Shown here: positions 8,352 through 15,599 of the stretch, piece by piece
Position numbering within the stretch: the first letter of the stretch is position 1
Layout of the letters: every line of letters starts with the position of its first letter
DNA from: GCA-2786165 sp964625775
Lineage (GTDB): Bacteria > Pseudomonadota > Gammaproteobacteria > Legionellales > Legionellaceae
Assembly: GCA_964625775.1 (NCBI GenBank)
Contig: CAZVEH010000021.1
Location: forward strand, 1-37,672
Reading direction: 5' to 3'
Length of the DNA stretch: 37,672 nt
Made by a program: the position numbers and the translations under genes
The notes under the pieces: generated by a model
Database searches by the model: none
What the model was told of the DNA's origin: nothing
Seen by the model: only the letters and a program-made list of their open reading frames with translations

Positions 8352-8568
8352 AATCAACAAACTCCTTGTTGCTCGGCGACTCGTAGCCCATCAGCCAAGC
8401 ATATAAATCCGGATCCGGATTATTTAATACTGATTCAAATACATCAAGCTCAGTGGTACTCATGAGTTCCAAACGAGCCTGCAAAAATCGATCTAAGATC
8501 ACATCCAATTCCAACATACCCCGGCGACTTTGCCAGCGTATTTTTGCTTTGCGGTGTTCAAGATTCAT
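8305..8568 (-). CDS. sdhE: FAD assembly factor SdhE
   Basis: This is an 87-residue protein with the SdhE (YgfY) signature RRGMLELD at residues 15-22, containing the conserved RGxxE needed for flavinylation. The rest is a helical bundle (DVILDRFL, LDVFESVLNNPDPDLYAWLMG) of typical length. SdhE promotes covalent attachment of FAD to succinate dehydrogenase and related flavoproteins in the cytoplasm. Its start overlaps the end of the dihydrouridine synthase gene by 11 bases, and it overlaps ygfX downstream, so the three genes form one transcript. The adjacent divergent ygfZ matches the enterobacterial neighbourhood. Confidence 0.92.
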   Translation of the reverse strand: MNLEHRKAKIRWQSRRGMLELDVILDRFLQARLELMSTTELDVFESVLNNPDPDLYAWLMGYESPSNKEFVDCVNVIRSYHQFKSLG

Positions 8569-9520
8569 AGTTCATCCGTTGCATAAAATTGCGTAAATAC
8601 TGTTCTATTTCACCTAACGAGTCAAGCACATAATACGCCTGTAACTGCTCGCGTGGTATCCAGGGTTTGAAATAATAGCGCACTAAGGTTTTACTTTGCA
8701 AAACGGCTTGATGATCATGCTCAAGCTGAGCCAAGCCATGCAAATGAGTCATAAAATACTCGATACATGTCTCCATACGGGGCACGTATTGCACAGCATT
8801 CAACAAATTGTGATACAACCAAGGTTGTCCTGTACCTGCCCGAGACACCATGTATGCATCACAACCCGTTGCGTTGATCATCTGGCGTAAAGAGGTTTCG
8901 TCTGCAATATCGCCATTGGCAATCACTGGAATCCGCAGACTTTGTTTGATCAGCGCAATTTGCTGCATATCACAAGGTGTGTCATAATCATCTCTCCAGC
9001 TCCGCCCATGAACAATCACCGCATCAGCACCGGCTGCTTCAATCGCTGCTGCCAAAAGAACATCCTGTTCGGAATGTTGTATTCTGATTTTGACGGTCAA
9101 AGGTATGCTGATAAGCGATTTGACCGCAGTAATGATCGCGGCCAATCGTTGGGGTTGATGTAATAATGCAGAGCCGGCTCCTTTTTTACGAATCTTTGCT
9201 TTGGGACAACCGCAATTCAAATCGATCATATCGGCACCGATGGACTCCAAATACTGCGCTGCTTGCGCAATCGTCTGCGGATCATCCCCACTCAACTGAT
9301 ACGCCAAACAGTGCTCGACTGGATCTCGGTGCACAAATCTGGGTGGTTGGCGACGCAACAAATCCCGGGCTGAAATCATTTCTGACACGCAAAAGGCGGG
9401 CTGCTGATGCAAGGCATACATGGCACGAAATGGCGCGCAAGAAAACCCTGCAAGGGGTCCTTGAATCAAACGATTGGCGAAGGTCAAAGAACCGAGTCGA
9501 AACGAGCTATTGATATCCAT
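8558..9520 (-). CDS. tRNA-dihydrouridine synthase family protein (DusB-like)
   Basis: This is a 320-residue FMN-dependent enzyme reducing uridine to dihydrouridine in the tRNA D-arm or variable region. The TIM barrel is marked by GPLAGFSCAPFR at residues 21-32, QLSGDDP, and LNCGCPKAKIRKKGAGSALL at 101-120 with catalytic Cys105. VIVHGRSW, VIANGDI (phosphate-binding loop) and MVSRAGTGQPWL follow. The GxGS motif and CPxxK spacing resemble DusB more than DusA, while the divergent C-terminus makes DusC possible, so I give no symbol. In enterobacteria dusB precedes fis. Here it instead heads the sdhE-ygfX operon. The start is 26 bases from the start of divergent ygfZ, so their promoters must overlap coding sequence. 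Confidence 0.88.
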   Translation of the reverse strand: MDINSSFRLGSLTFANRLIQGPLAGFSCAPFRAMYALHQQPAFCVSEMISARDLLRRQPPRFVHRDPVEHCLAYQLSGDDPQTIAQAAQYLESIGADMIDLNCGCPKAKIRKKGAGSALLHQPQRLAAIITAVKSLISIPLTVKIRIQHSEQDVLLAAAIEAAGADAVIVHGRSWRDDYDTPCDMQQIALIKQSLRIPVIANGDIADETSLRQMINATGCDAYMVSRAGTGQPWLYHNLLNAVQYVPRMETCIEYFMTHLHGLAQLEHDHQAVLQSKTLVRYYFKPWIPREQLQAYYVLDSLGEIEQYLRNFMQRMNYES

Positions 9521-9546
9521 AGCGAGAAGTATATACTCATCTTGCT

Positions 9547-10512
9547 ATGAAACCAATATTCACTCACACATTGAATGAGCGCGTGTATACCGCCGTTCAC
9601 CCCTTAGCGCAAGAACTTTGCTTTGAAACTGCAAAACCGCTTGTCTTTGATTTGTCCTATTTGAGTATCTTAGACGTCGAAGGAAACACAGCCTCAAGCT
9701 ATTTACAAGGTCAGCTCAGTTGTCATCTGGATGAAGTAACCAGCGAACAAATGCGCCCGGGTGCGCAATGTAATCTGCAGGGTCGAATTATGTCACTGCT
9801 CGATGTGGTGGACTGGCAAGGATTGCATTTGGTGCTGCCGGGTGATCTTTGCGCTGCTACTCAGGCGTCATTGAGCAAATCCGCTTTATTTTCACGAGTT
9901 AGTTTAAAAGAAAACAACGATATTCACGTGTTGGGAGTCTATCTCCCTAAAGAAATGGCACTGCAGGATATTGGATTTCCAGTACCCACAACCCAATGGG
10001 GCGTCGTGCAAGATCAACAATATTGCTGTTATGCCATCAGTGATACGCTGAAGATGATACTTTGCAGGCCCGAACAAAAACAATCACTTGTGGCGCGATT
10101 CTCCGTCGAACAGCAAAGAGGATCCTTGGCGTGGCACGCGCTGGAACTCGAGGTACCTCGTTTCAGCATCTACCCAAACACCCGGGGTTTGTTTTTACCC
10201 CACCGTTTGGGTCTACAGCACACAGCGTATATCAGTTTCAACAAAGGCTGTTACAAAGGCCAAGAGATCATCGCTCGAACCCACTATCGCGCCAAGTTAA
10301 AGCATACGGTCAAGTCATTCATTCTCAGCACGCAAGACACGATCTATGCAGGACAAAAAATCTATGCTGATCTGCAACAAGCAGAAATTGGCGAAGTCAT
10401 TGATTACTGCCCATTGGGATCACAATCCTACCGTGTTCTTCTGTCTATTTTGATGGAGCATCCTTGTGAGATTTACTTCGAAAAAGGCATAAATCCAGTG
10501 ATATTAACGTGA
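9547..10512 (+). CDS. ygfZ: Folate-binding Fe-S cluster protein YgfZ
   Basis: This 321-residue protein belongs to the aminomethyltransferase-fold YgfZ/GcvT family. The hallmark motif KGCYKGQE at residues 233-240 carries the cysteine required for activity. The N-terminal part (LSYLSILDVEGNTASSYLQGQLS) and RFSIYPNTRGLFLPHRLGL also match. YgfZ binds tetrahydrofolate and supports assembly or repair of certain Fe-S enzymes, including MiaB and succinate dehydrogenase, which fits its placement opposite sdhE. Length is normal for the family (E. coli 326). The Shine-Dalgarno sequence is weak. It is convergent with the histidine-phosphatase gene, 34 bases apart, with no obvious terminator between them. 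Confidence 0.92.
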   Translation: MKPIFTHTLNERVYTAVHPLAQELCFETAKPLVFDLSYLSILDVEGNTASSYLQGQLSCHLDEVTSEQMRPGAQCNLQGRIMSLLDVVDWQGLHLVLPGDLCAATQASLSKSALFSRVSLKENNDIHVLGVYLPKEMALQDIGFPVPTTQWGVVQDQQYCCYAISDTLKMILCRPEQKQSLVARFSVEQQRGSLAWHALELEVPRFSIYPNTRGLFLPHRLGLQHTAYISFNKGCYKGQEIIARTHYRAKLKHTVKSFILSTQDTIYAGQKIYADLQQAEIGEVIDYCPLGSQSYRVLLSILMEHPCEIYFEKGINPVILT

Positions 10513-10546
10513 CGATACACGCCAGGAATACACACTGTTCAACCGC

Positions 10547-11191
10547 TTAAGATTCACTCACCAAACCAGCAGGATTTTGATTCCAAAAATCCAAATGCCA
10601 TTGGCCATCGTGATAACTCAATTGACAAAGATGTCCCGTGCCAATTTTTAATTGTTTTTTGGCAACCTGCTGCTCAAACATACCATTGACCAACTTTAAA
10701 AAATAGCGCAAGCAGCCATTGCTGGCCACGACTAAAATATGATCATTGGCGGAATAACGCTGGATCAAGAACTCTGAAAAGTCTGTGATTCTAGCAACCA
10801 CTGCTTGCTCTGACTCACCCCAACCACCCTGCTCTGGCCATAACGATTGTCGTTCCCAACGCTCATACTCTTCGTCACCAAATCTTTGCCGGACTTCTTG
10901 ACTGGTCAAACCACTCCATAATCCGTAATCTAATTCATTCAGGCGCACATCAACGGTACTTTGTATGCCAGCATGCATTTCTTGCAGCGCCCATTCTGCC
11001 GTGGCTCGCATACGCAACAACGGCCCAGTAAAGACCGCAGTCAATGGTGGCATCTTTGACAAAGCCCTGCCCATCAATTTTGCTTGGGTGATGCCAAACT
11101 CCACCAAAGGCAAATCATGCTGACTCCCCACATAAAAAGCTGATTCGTCCGCGCGGAATGTATTACCGTGACGAGCTAGTATGACTTTCAT
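10547..11191 (-). CDS. Histidine phosphatase (phosphoglycerate mutase-like) family protein
   Basis: This is a 214-residue cytosolic protein with the histidine phosphatase opening MKVILARHG, giving nucleophile His8, the phosphate-pocket GPLLRMRATAEWA, and the general-acid region LNELDYGLWSG. At the position where most members read VSHGG this protein reads VASNGCLRY, so the second catalytic histidine appears replaced by serine. That substitution may belong to a subfamily rather than mark inactivity. It is the last gene of the SDR-OPT-kdsB operon. A strong ribosome site (TTAGGAG) precedes the ATG, and the gap from kdsB is 21 bases. The substrate cannot be told from sequence. A sugar phosphate or nucleotide is possible given kdsB, but that is inference. 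Confidence 0.8.
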   Translation of the reverse strand: MKVILARHGNTFRADESAFYVGSQHDLPLVEFGITQAKLMGRALSKMPPLTAVFTGPLLRMRATAEWALQEMHAGIQSTVDVRLNELDYGLWSGLTSQEVRQRFGDEEYERWERQSLWPEQGGWGESEQAVVARITDFSEFLIQRYSANDHILVVASNGCLRYFLKLVNGMFEQQVAKKQLKIGTGHLCQLSYHDGQWHLDFWNQNPAGLVSES

Positions 11192-11212
11192 GTTTTCTCC
11201 TAACCATATCCA

Positions 11213-12019
11213 TCAGGCCAAAGGCCCAACCAACCCAGCAAGCAACTCACCTTCTTTGGCTATCAATTGTTCTACGTAATCAATATCAGCCTGACTATCT
11301 ACGGCACAATGACTGCGACCACGATAATCCACTTGCACCACTTTGATCGGAATACTATGTTCCAAAGCACGTAACTGCTCTAATCCCTCGGTGAGCTCGA
11401 GTTCAGTCGGTGGTAAAGCCAAGTATTGTTGTAATACATCATAACGATACACATACAACCCAATATGACGAAACACCGGCAAGGGATCGCAAGGGGCTTG
11501 TCGCATAAAGGGAATCAAGCTTTTAGAAAAATACAACGCATTGTCTTGTTTATCAAACACCACGGTGGTGCCTCCCACCGCCCCGTTCTGTTTTGAACGA
11601 GCCATTTGTTGGTATTGCTCCACGGACAAACGCATCGCAGTTGTGGCAAAGCCAATGGTAGCGTCAGCCAGCATGCGATCCATCAAGGCTTGAATCACCC
11701 AGGGTGGTGTCAACACAGCATCGCCTTGTAAATTTAAAATGATATCCGGTGTGTATGGTAAAGCAGACACGGCGTGAAACACGCGCTCTGTGCCATTAGG
11801 AAGATCCACTGGCGTCATAATGACTTGTGCGCCAAAACCTTCAGCATGATGTTTGATGCGTTCATCATCTGTAGCAATATAAACACCGTCGATATGTTGA
11901 ACCGCTTTGGCAATAGACCAAGTACGTTCTAACAAACTTTTTCCAGCAATTTTGGCCAAAGGTTTACCCGGCAAGCGCGTCGACCCATAACGCGCAGGTA
12001 TCACAATAATCGCTCTCAT
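11213..12019 (-). CDS. kdsB: 3-deoxy-manno-octulosonate cytidylyltransferase (CMP-KDO synthetase)
   Basis: This 268-residue enzyme activates Kdo with CTP for lipopolysaccharide inner-core synthesis. The N-terminus IVIPARYGSTRLPGKPLAKI is the nucleotide-binding signature. It is followed by VYIATDDERI, LNLQGDAVLTPPWVI (canonical proteins usually have GDEP where this has GDAV), FRHIGLYVYR and LELTEGLEQLRALE. The frame extends to 12106, but the ATG at 12019 overlaps the OPT stop by four bases (ATGA), has GAGGG upstream and gives the canonical N-terminus. It belongs to a four-gene minus-strand operon. Its presence implies a Kdo-containing lipopolysaccharide. The replaced acidic residue in GDEP is worth checking, but the overall family match is strong. 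Confidence 0.93.
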   Translation of the reverse strand: MRAIIVIPARYGSTRLPGKPLAKIAGKSLLERTWSIAKAVQHIDGVYIATDDERIKHHAEGFGAQVIMTPVDLPNGTERVFHAVSALPYTPDIILNLQGDAVLTPPWVIQALMDRMLADATIGFATTAMRLSVEQYQQMARSKQNGAVGGTTVVFDKQDNALYFSKSLIPFMRQAPCDPLPVFRHIGLYVYRYDVLQQYLALPPTELELTEGLEQLRALEHSIPIKVVQVDYRGRSHCAVDSQADIDYVEQLIAKEGELLAGLVGPLA

Positions 12020-14004
12020 GCTGCCCTCTCGACTCGTTGAATCATCCAAATACCCAATACAATCATGCCTATCAAACTCAAAATCACACCCATGCCCTGC
12101 TCCCATGTCTCACTGACGATACGCCACGCATCTGGACTATGTTGCAACGAAAAAGGAATAGCCAAAAACACATCGACCAAGGCCGAACCGGCCACCAAGC
12201 CACAAGCAATCCGTGTGCCCGTTTGCTTACGCACCACAATCTTCATGGGATCCAAAGACAAAGTGTTCAATCGACGCTCGGCTAACTTAGCAATCATGCC
12301 CCCAACAAAAAGTGCGACCGAAGACGTAATCGGTAAATACATACCAATCGCCACCCCCAGCAAAGACAGATGCACCCAACGTTCAAGTTTGAATAATTTT
12401 TGCAACACAATCAAAATTAGAATCACTACGGCACCAGCACTCATCACTCCCCAGGGCAAACCGTGCGAGAACACCGCACCTGCGATCGTTGCCAGCATAG
12501 CCGCAGTTGGCGCAGGCAACGATTGGCTGATGTCCATGCCAGGATGCGGCATCACGCCGGCAATACCATACACATCAAACATCATTTGCATCACTGGAGG
12601 TATCACCAAAGCGGAAGCCACCACGCCGAGTAATAACATCAATTGCTGCTTCCAAGGGGTTGCGCCAACAATTTGGCCTACTTTCAAATCTTGACTATTG
12701 TCATTGGCAATCGCTGCAATCCCTGTGACTATAGAAGCTATCACGATCACAACCGCTTGAGCTGCTGCGATTTGCTGTGCCGTCAAAGGCAAAGGTAACA
12801 TCGATGTCATCGCCGACAATAATATCCAAGCTGCAAACAAAATACCTGCAATCACCACGGAGCTGCCAGGACTCGCCGTCACACCCACCATACCCGAAAA
12901 ATAAGCCGTGATGACCGAGAACACAAACCCCATAATCACGATATAAGCGACAACTGACCCTACAATCCATACACCGGAAGAAGGGTCAAATCCCATCTGA
13001 GCAATCGGCAACAGGTCTTTTAATAAAAACAAGATAACCCCTGTCATCAGAATGGTTCCTGCCGCCAAAACAAACATCGGCAAATCTCTATCAGTAGACG
13101 CTCTTTGAGTGGTTTTTAGAGTGATTCGTACAGAAGAACGCATGCTGCGTATCAAGGGTTTTAATAACGACATCAAGGTCCAAATACCCGCAAACAACAT
13201 CGCACCAATACCCAAGTACCGCAATTCTTGATTCCACAACGCATTACCTGCCACGGTAGGGGATGCATGGAGTAAAAATGTTGGATAAACAACAGATAAT
13301 GCAGGTAAAGCCAGCAACCAAGCAATCAAAGCGCCTAAGCCAATGCTGCATGCCATATCAAACCCGACCAAATAGCCTGCCCCAATCATGGTTGCAGAAA
13401 AGCCCAAACCCAGGCAAAGAATATGTCGTTTTATACTGAACCACCAGGTCCACCCACTTGCCAAACATTTTAATCCAGTTTGGCTCAACTCTAACAAGCC
13501 TCCAACCACACTGCCATATACAATATCAATCACGCCGACTTTTTCGCTGCTTGACTCCAAAACAGCAGCTATCGCCTTGCCTTCGGGAAACGCCAAATGA
13601 GTATCGTTCACCAGAATCCGGCGCAAAGGAATGGAAAATAAAACACCCAGAATACCGCCAGATGCAGCAATCAACACATTGGTCACGTAATCAAAATGAT
13701 GCCAATAACCAATAATAATCAAAGCAGGAATGGTATACACGATCCCCCCTGCCACGGCTCCTCCGGCTGAAGCGGCTGTTTGTACGGCATTGTGCTCTAG
13801 AACACTGGCATTTTTGAATAAGCGCAAGACACCCATTGAAATAATGGCTGCCGGAATTGAAGCAGAGGTTAAAATACCGAGCTTTAAAGCCAAATACGCA
13901 TTGGACATGGCCAATAGCATAGTCAATAACACGCTTAAAATGACACAGCGCCAAGTCAACTCTGTGAGCGATTGTCGTTGTGGCTGTGGGGATAGTTTTT
14001 TCAT
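12016..14004 (-). CDS. OPT family oligopeptide transporter
   Basis: This is a 662-residue integral membrane protein of the oligopeptide transporter (OPT) superfamily. About 14-16 hydrophobic helices span the protein. Family features near the N-terminus include SNAYLALKLGILTSASIPAAIISMGVLR and HNAVQTAASAGGAVAGGIVYTIPALI, then LAFPEGKAIAAVLE. NDNSQDLKVGQIVGATPWKQQ lies in the C-terminal half. Bacterial OPT proteins take up short peptides or metal chelates with protons, and the substrate here is unknown. A peptide importer would suit an amino-acid-dependent intracellular bacterium, but that is inference. It starts two bases after the SDR stop and overlaps kdsB by four bases. Confidence 0.9.
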   Translation of the reverse strand: MKKLSPQPQRQSLTELTWRCVILSVLLTMLLAMSNAYLALKLGILTSASIPAAIISMGVLRLFKNASVLEHNAVQTAASAGGAVAGGIVYTIPALIIIGYWHHFDYVTNVLIAASGGILGVLFSIPLRRILVNDTHLAFPEGKAIAAVLESSSEKVGVIDIVYGSVVGGLLELSQTGLKCLASGWTWWFSIKRHILCLGLGFSATMIGAGYLVGFDMACSIGLGALIAWLLALPALSVVYPTFLLHASPTVAGNALWNQELRYLGIGAMLFAGIWTLMSLLKPLIRSMRSSVRITLKTTQRASTDRDLPMFVLAAGTILMTGVILFLLKDLLPIAQMGFDPSSGVWIVGSVVAYIVIMGFVFSVITAYFSGMVGVTASPGSSVVIAGILFAAWILLSAMTSMLPLPLTAQQIAAAQAVVIVIASIVTGIAAIANDNSQDLKVGQIVGATPWKQQLMLLLGVVASALVIPPVMQMMFDVYGIAGVMPHPGMDISQSLPAPTAAMLATIAGAVFSHGLPWGVMSAGAVVILILIVLQKLFKLERWVHLSLLGVAIGMYLPITSSVALFVGGMIAKLAERRLNTLSLDPMKIVVRKQTGTRIACGLVAGSALVDVFLAIPFSLQHSPDAWRIVSETWEQGMGVILSLIGMIVLGIWMIQRVERAA

Positions 14005-14006
14005 GA

Positions 14007-14780
14007 TTAATCCTGTTGTACATCATCCAAAGCTGGGACACAATGCGGTGCACGCAACCAATCTGCGTGGTGGCTGTTATCATAAATATCCCACTCCCGG
14101 GATGCAAATTCTTTTGCTGAAACGTCTAACAATAACCACACCAAAAATGCCGCAACAACTTCTGGCGACAATAAGTGTCCTGTTTGTTTTAAACGACAAA
14201 AGAAATCGTGTTTGGAGTCATCCATATGTTGTGCGCCCCGAATGATCGCTTGCATAGGGGTGTCTACGATGCCTGGCATCACGGACGCTATTGCCAAAGA
14301 AGGTTCTTCTAATTGCCAACAGCGTGTGAGCATAGCCAAAGCAGCTTTGGATACACAGTAAGCACTCCATCCTACTACGGGAAAATAAGCAGCACCCGAG
14401 CCAATGTGCAAGATGCGACCTTGACGCACATACGGCAATAGCAATTGGGTCAAGAAAAACGGGGCCTCAAGATTGGTTGCAATACAAGCTTGCCATTCTT
14501 CCTGTTGCATAGCAGTCATCGCAGCAATGGGCTCAATAATACCCGCATTATGAATCAAACCGCTGATGCAAGGTTGTTGGGCCAGTTTTTTAACAATGCT
14601 TGCTCTATCCGCAGCCTTGCTTACATCCGCACAAAAATAGTCAATAAGGGAAGAGTGTTGGGCAGTGGCTTGCAATGATTCAGCATGGCGCCCAATGATC
14701 ATCACTGATTTTTCGCGCAGTGCTAGGGCAATAGCCAAAGCCCGTCCCAAACCACTCCCACCTCCTGTGATGACAAACAT
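14007..14780 (-). CDS. SDR family NAD(P)-dependent oxidoreductase
   Basis: This 257-residue Rossmann-fold enzyme has the classical short-chain dehydrogenase elements: TGGGSGLGRA (TGxxxGxG cofactor loop) at the N-terminus, IHNAGI (NNAG-like), and the catalytic SGAAYF..YCVSK (Ser, YxxxK). VMPGIVDTPM follows, as in many SDRs. The frame opens six codons earlier with TTG. The ATG at 14780, preceded by GAGAGA, gives the usual N-terminus and is preferred. Substrate and cofactor cannot be resolved, although an arginine after the loop (IIGRHAE) hints at NADP. It is the first gene of the SDR-OPT-kdsB-phosphatase operon and faces the IcmL-like gene across 105 bases, where a promoter should lie. Confidence 0.88.
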   Translation of the reverse strand: MFVITGGGSGLGRALAIALALREKSVMIIGRHAESLQATAQHSSLIDYFCADVSKAADRASIVKKLAQQPCISGLIHNAGIIEPIAAMTAMQQEEWQACIATNLEAPFFLTQLLLPYVRQGRILHIGSGAAYFPVVGWSAYCVSKAALAMLTRCWQLEEPSLAIASVMPGIVDTPMQAIIRGAQHMDDSKHDFFCRLKQTGHLLSPEVVAAFLVWLLLDVSAKEFASREWDIYDNSHHADWLRAPHCVPALDDVQQD

Positions 14781-14885
14781 AGTCTCTCTCTGCTTCAACC
14801 GTTTCCAATGATTGCGTGCATGATATCAGACATGATAGTGTTGTGGTAACGAATTCCCAATTTTTGATTCAAGGATGAACATCGC

Positions 14886-15521
14886 ATGAAAAAAATAACC
14901 TCTACGTGTGCCGTACTTCTGTTTGTTTCGAGTCAATATTGCTATGCTGATGTGCCAGGGGCAGGACAAACCTCGCTGGAAAAAAAAGCAGCCGTCTCCT
15001 TGACCGCTCAATCGGCTCCACCGCCGGCACCTGCTCCTACGCCAGCCCCAGCCCCCACCGTTATAGCGCCGGTGTCAAAAGTAGATTGTTTATACCAAAC
15101 CACATCCAATCCTTTGTCCGAAACAGAATTGAAATTATGGGCGCAATACGCTGCCAGCAAATCCTTTGACTACAGTTTCGATAAAATGGATACTCAATTA
15201 CAAAAGCTTAAATCGTGTTATACCGACCAGGGTTGGGTAGGATTTAATGACGCTTTGAGTCAATCAGGAAATCTCAATACCATCAAAACTCAGAAATTAA
15301 CCGTCAGCAGCCAAATCTCAGGCAATCCAGAGGTCAGTCTGGTCAAAGACAATCAATGGCGAGTTACTGTGCCACTCAATGTGGTCTATCAAAACACCAA
15401 AGAGAAACTCACACAGTCTTTAACGATCGTCATGGTCATCACTAAAAAATCCAAAGGGGAATTAGGCATCGTACAGTTGATTGCATCACCAGTACCCCAA
15501 AAGACCACGTCTCAATCTTAG
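14886..15521 (+). CDS. IcmL/DotI-like secreted protein
   Basis: This is a 211-residue protein. A signal peptide (about residues 1-21, ending CYA before DVP) is followed by a proline/alanine linker (PPPAPAPTPAPAP at 45-57) and a C-terminal domain of about 140 residues. That domain matches the IcmL/DotI/TraM fold: LWAQYAASKSFDYSF, YTDQGWVGFNDALSQSGNL at 112-130, KTQKLTVSSQISG, QWRVTVPLNVVYQN and GIVQLIAS. DotI proper is an inner-membrane component of the Dot/Icm type IVB system anchored by one helix. Here the anchor is replaced by a cleavable signal and flexible linker, so it may be a soluble periplasmic paralogue, of which Legionella has several. AAGGATG precedes the ATG. It is transcribed alone. 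Confidence 0.82.
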   Translation: MKKITSTCAVLLFVSSQYCYADVPGAGQTSLEKKAAVSLTAQSAPPPAPAPTPAPAPTVIAPVSKVDCLYQTTSNPLSETELKLWAQYAASKSFDYSFDKMDTQLQKLKSCYTDQGWVGFNDALSQSGNLNTIKTQKLTVSSQISGNPEVSLVKDNQWRVTVPLNVVYQNTKEKLTQSLTIVMVITKKSKGELGIVQLIASPVPQKTTSQS

Positions 15522-15533
15522 GGCTTGACTGCT

Positions 15534-15573
15534 ATGAGATGCCTCTTCGCTCAAAGCAGCGCAGGCATCTCAT
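15534..15573. terminator. Hairpin between convergent IcmL-like and ARM-repeat genes
   Basis: ATGAGATGCCT (15534-15544) pairs with AGGCATCTCAT (15563-15573), an 11-bp stem with an 18-base loop. It lies 12 bases after one stop codon and 26 bases past the other, so it may terminate both transcripts. There is no U-tract, so it is not a textbook terminator. Confidence 0.4.
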
Positions 15574-15599
15574 CCTCCATCAGCTTGATCAGTATCTAT

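Noticed and set aside
7941..8568. sdhE-ygfX as a toxin-antitoxin pair
   Set aside because: The toxin claim for YgfX is disputed and SdhE has a well-established flavinylation role. Nothing in the sequence argues for a toxin system.
12020..12106. A 29-residue N-terminal extension of KdsB
   Set aside because: It is the OPT coding sequence read in another frame. The ATGA overlap marks the true start.
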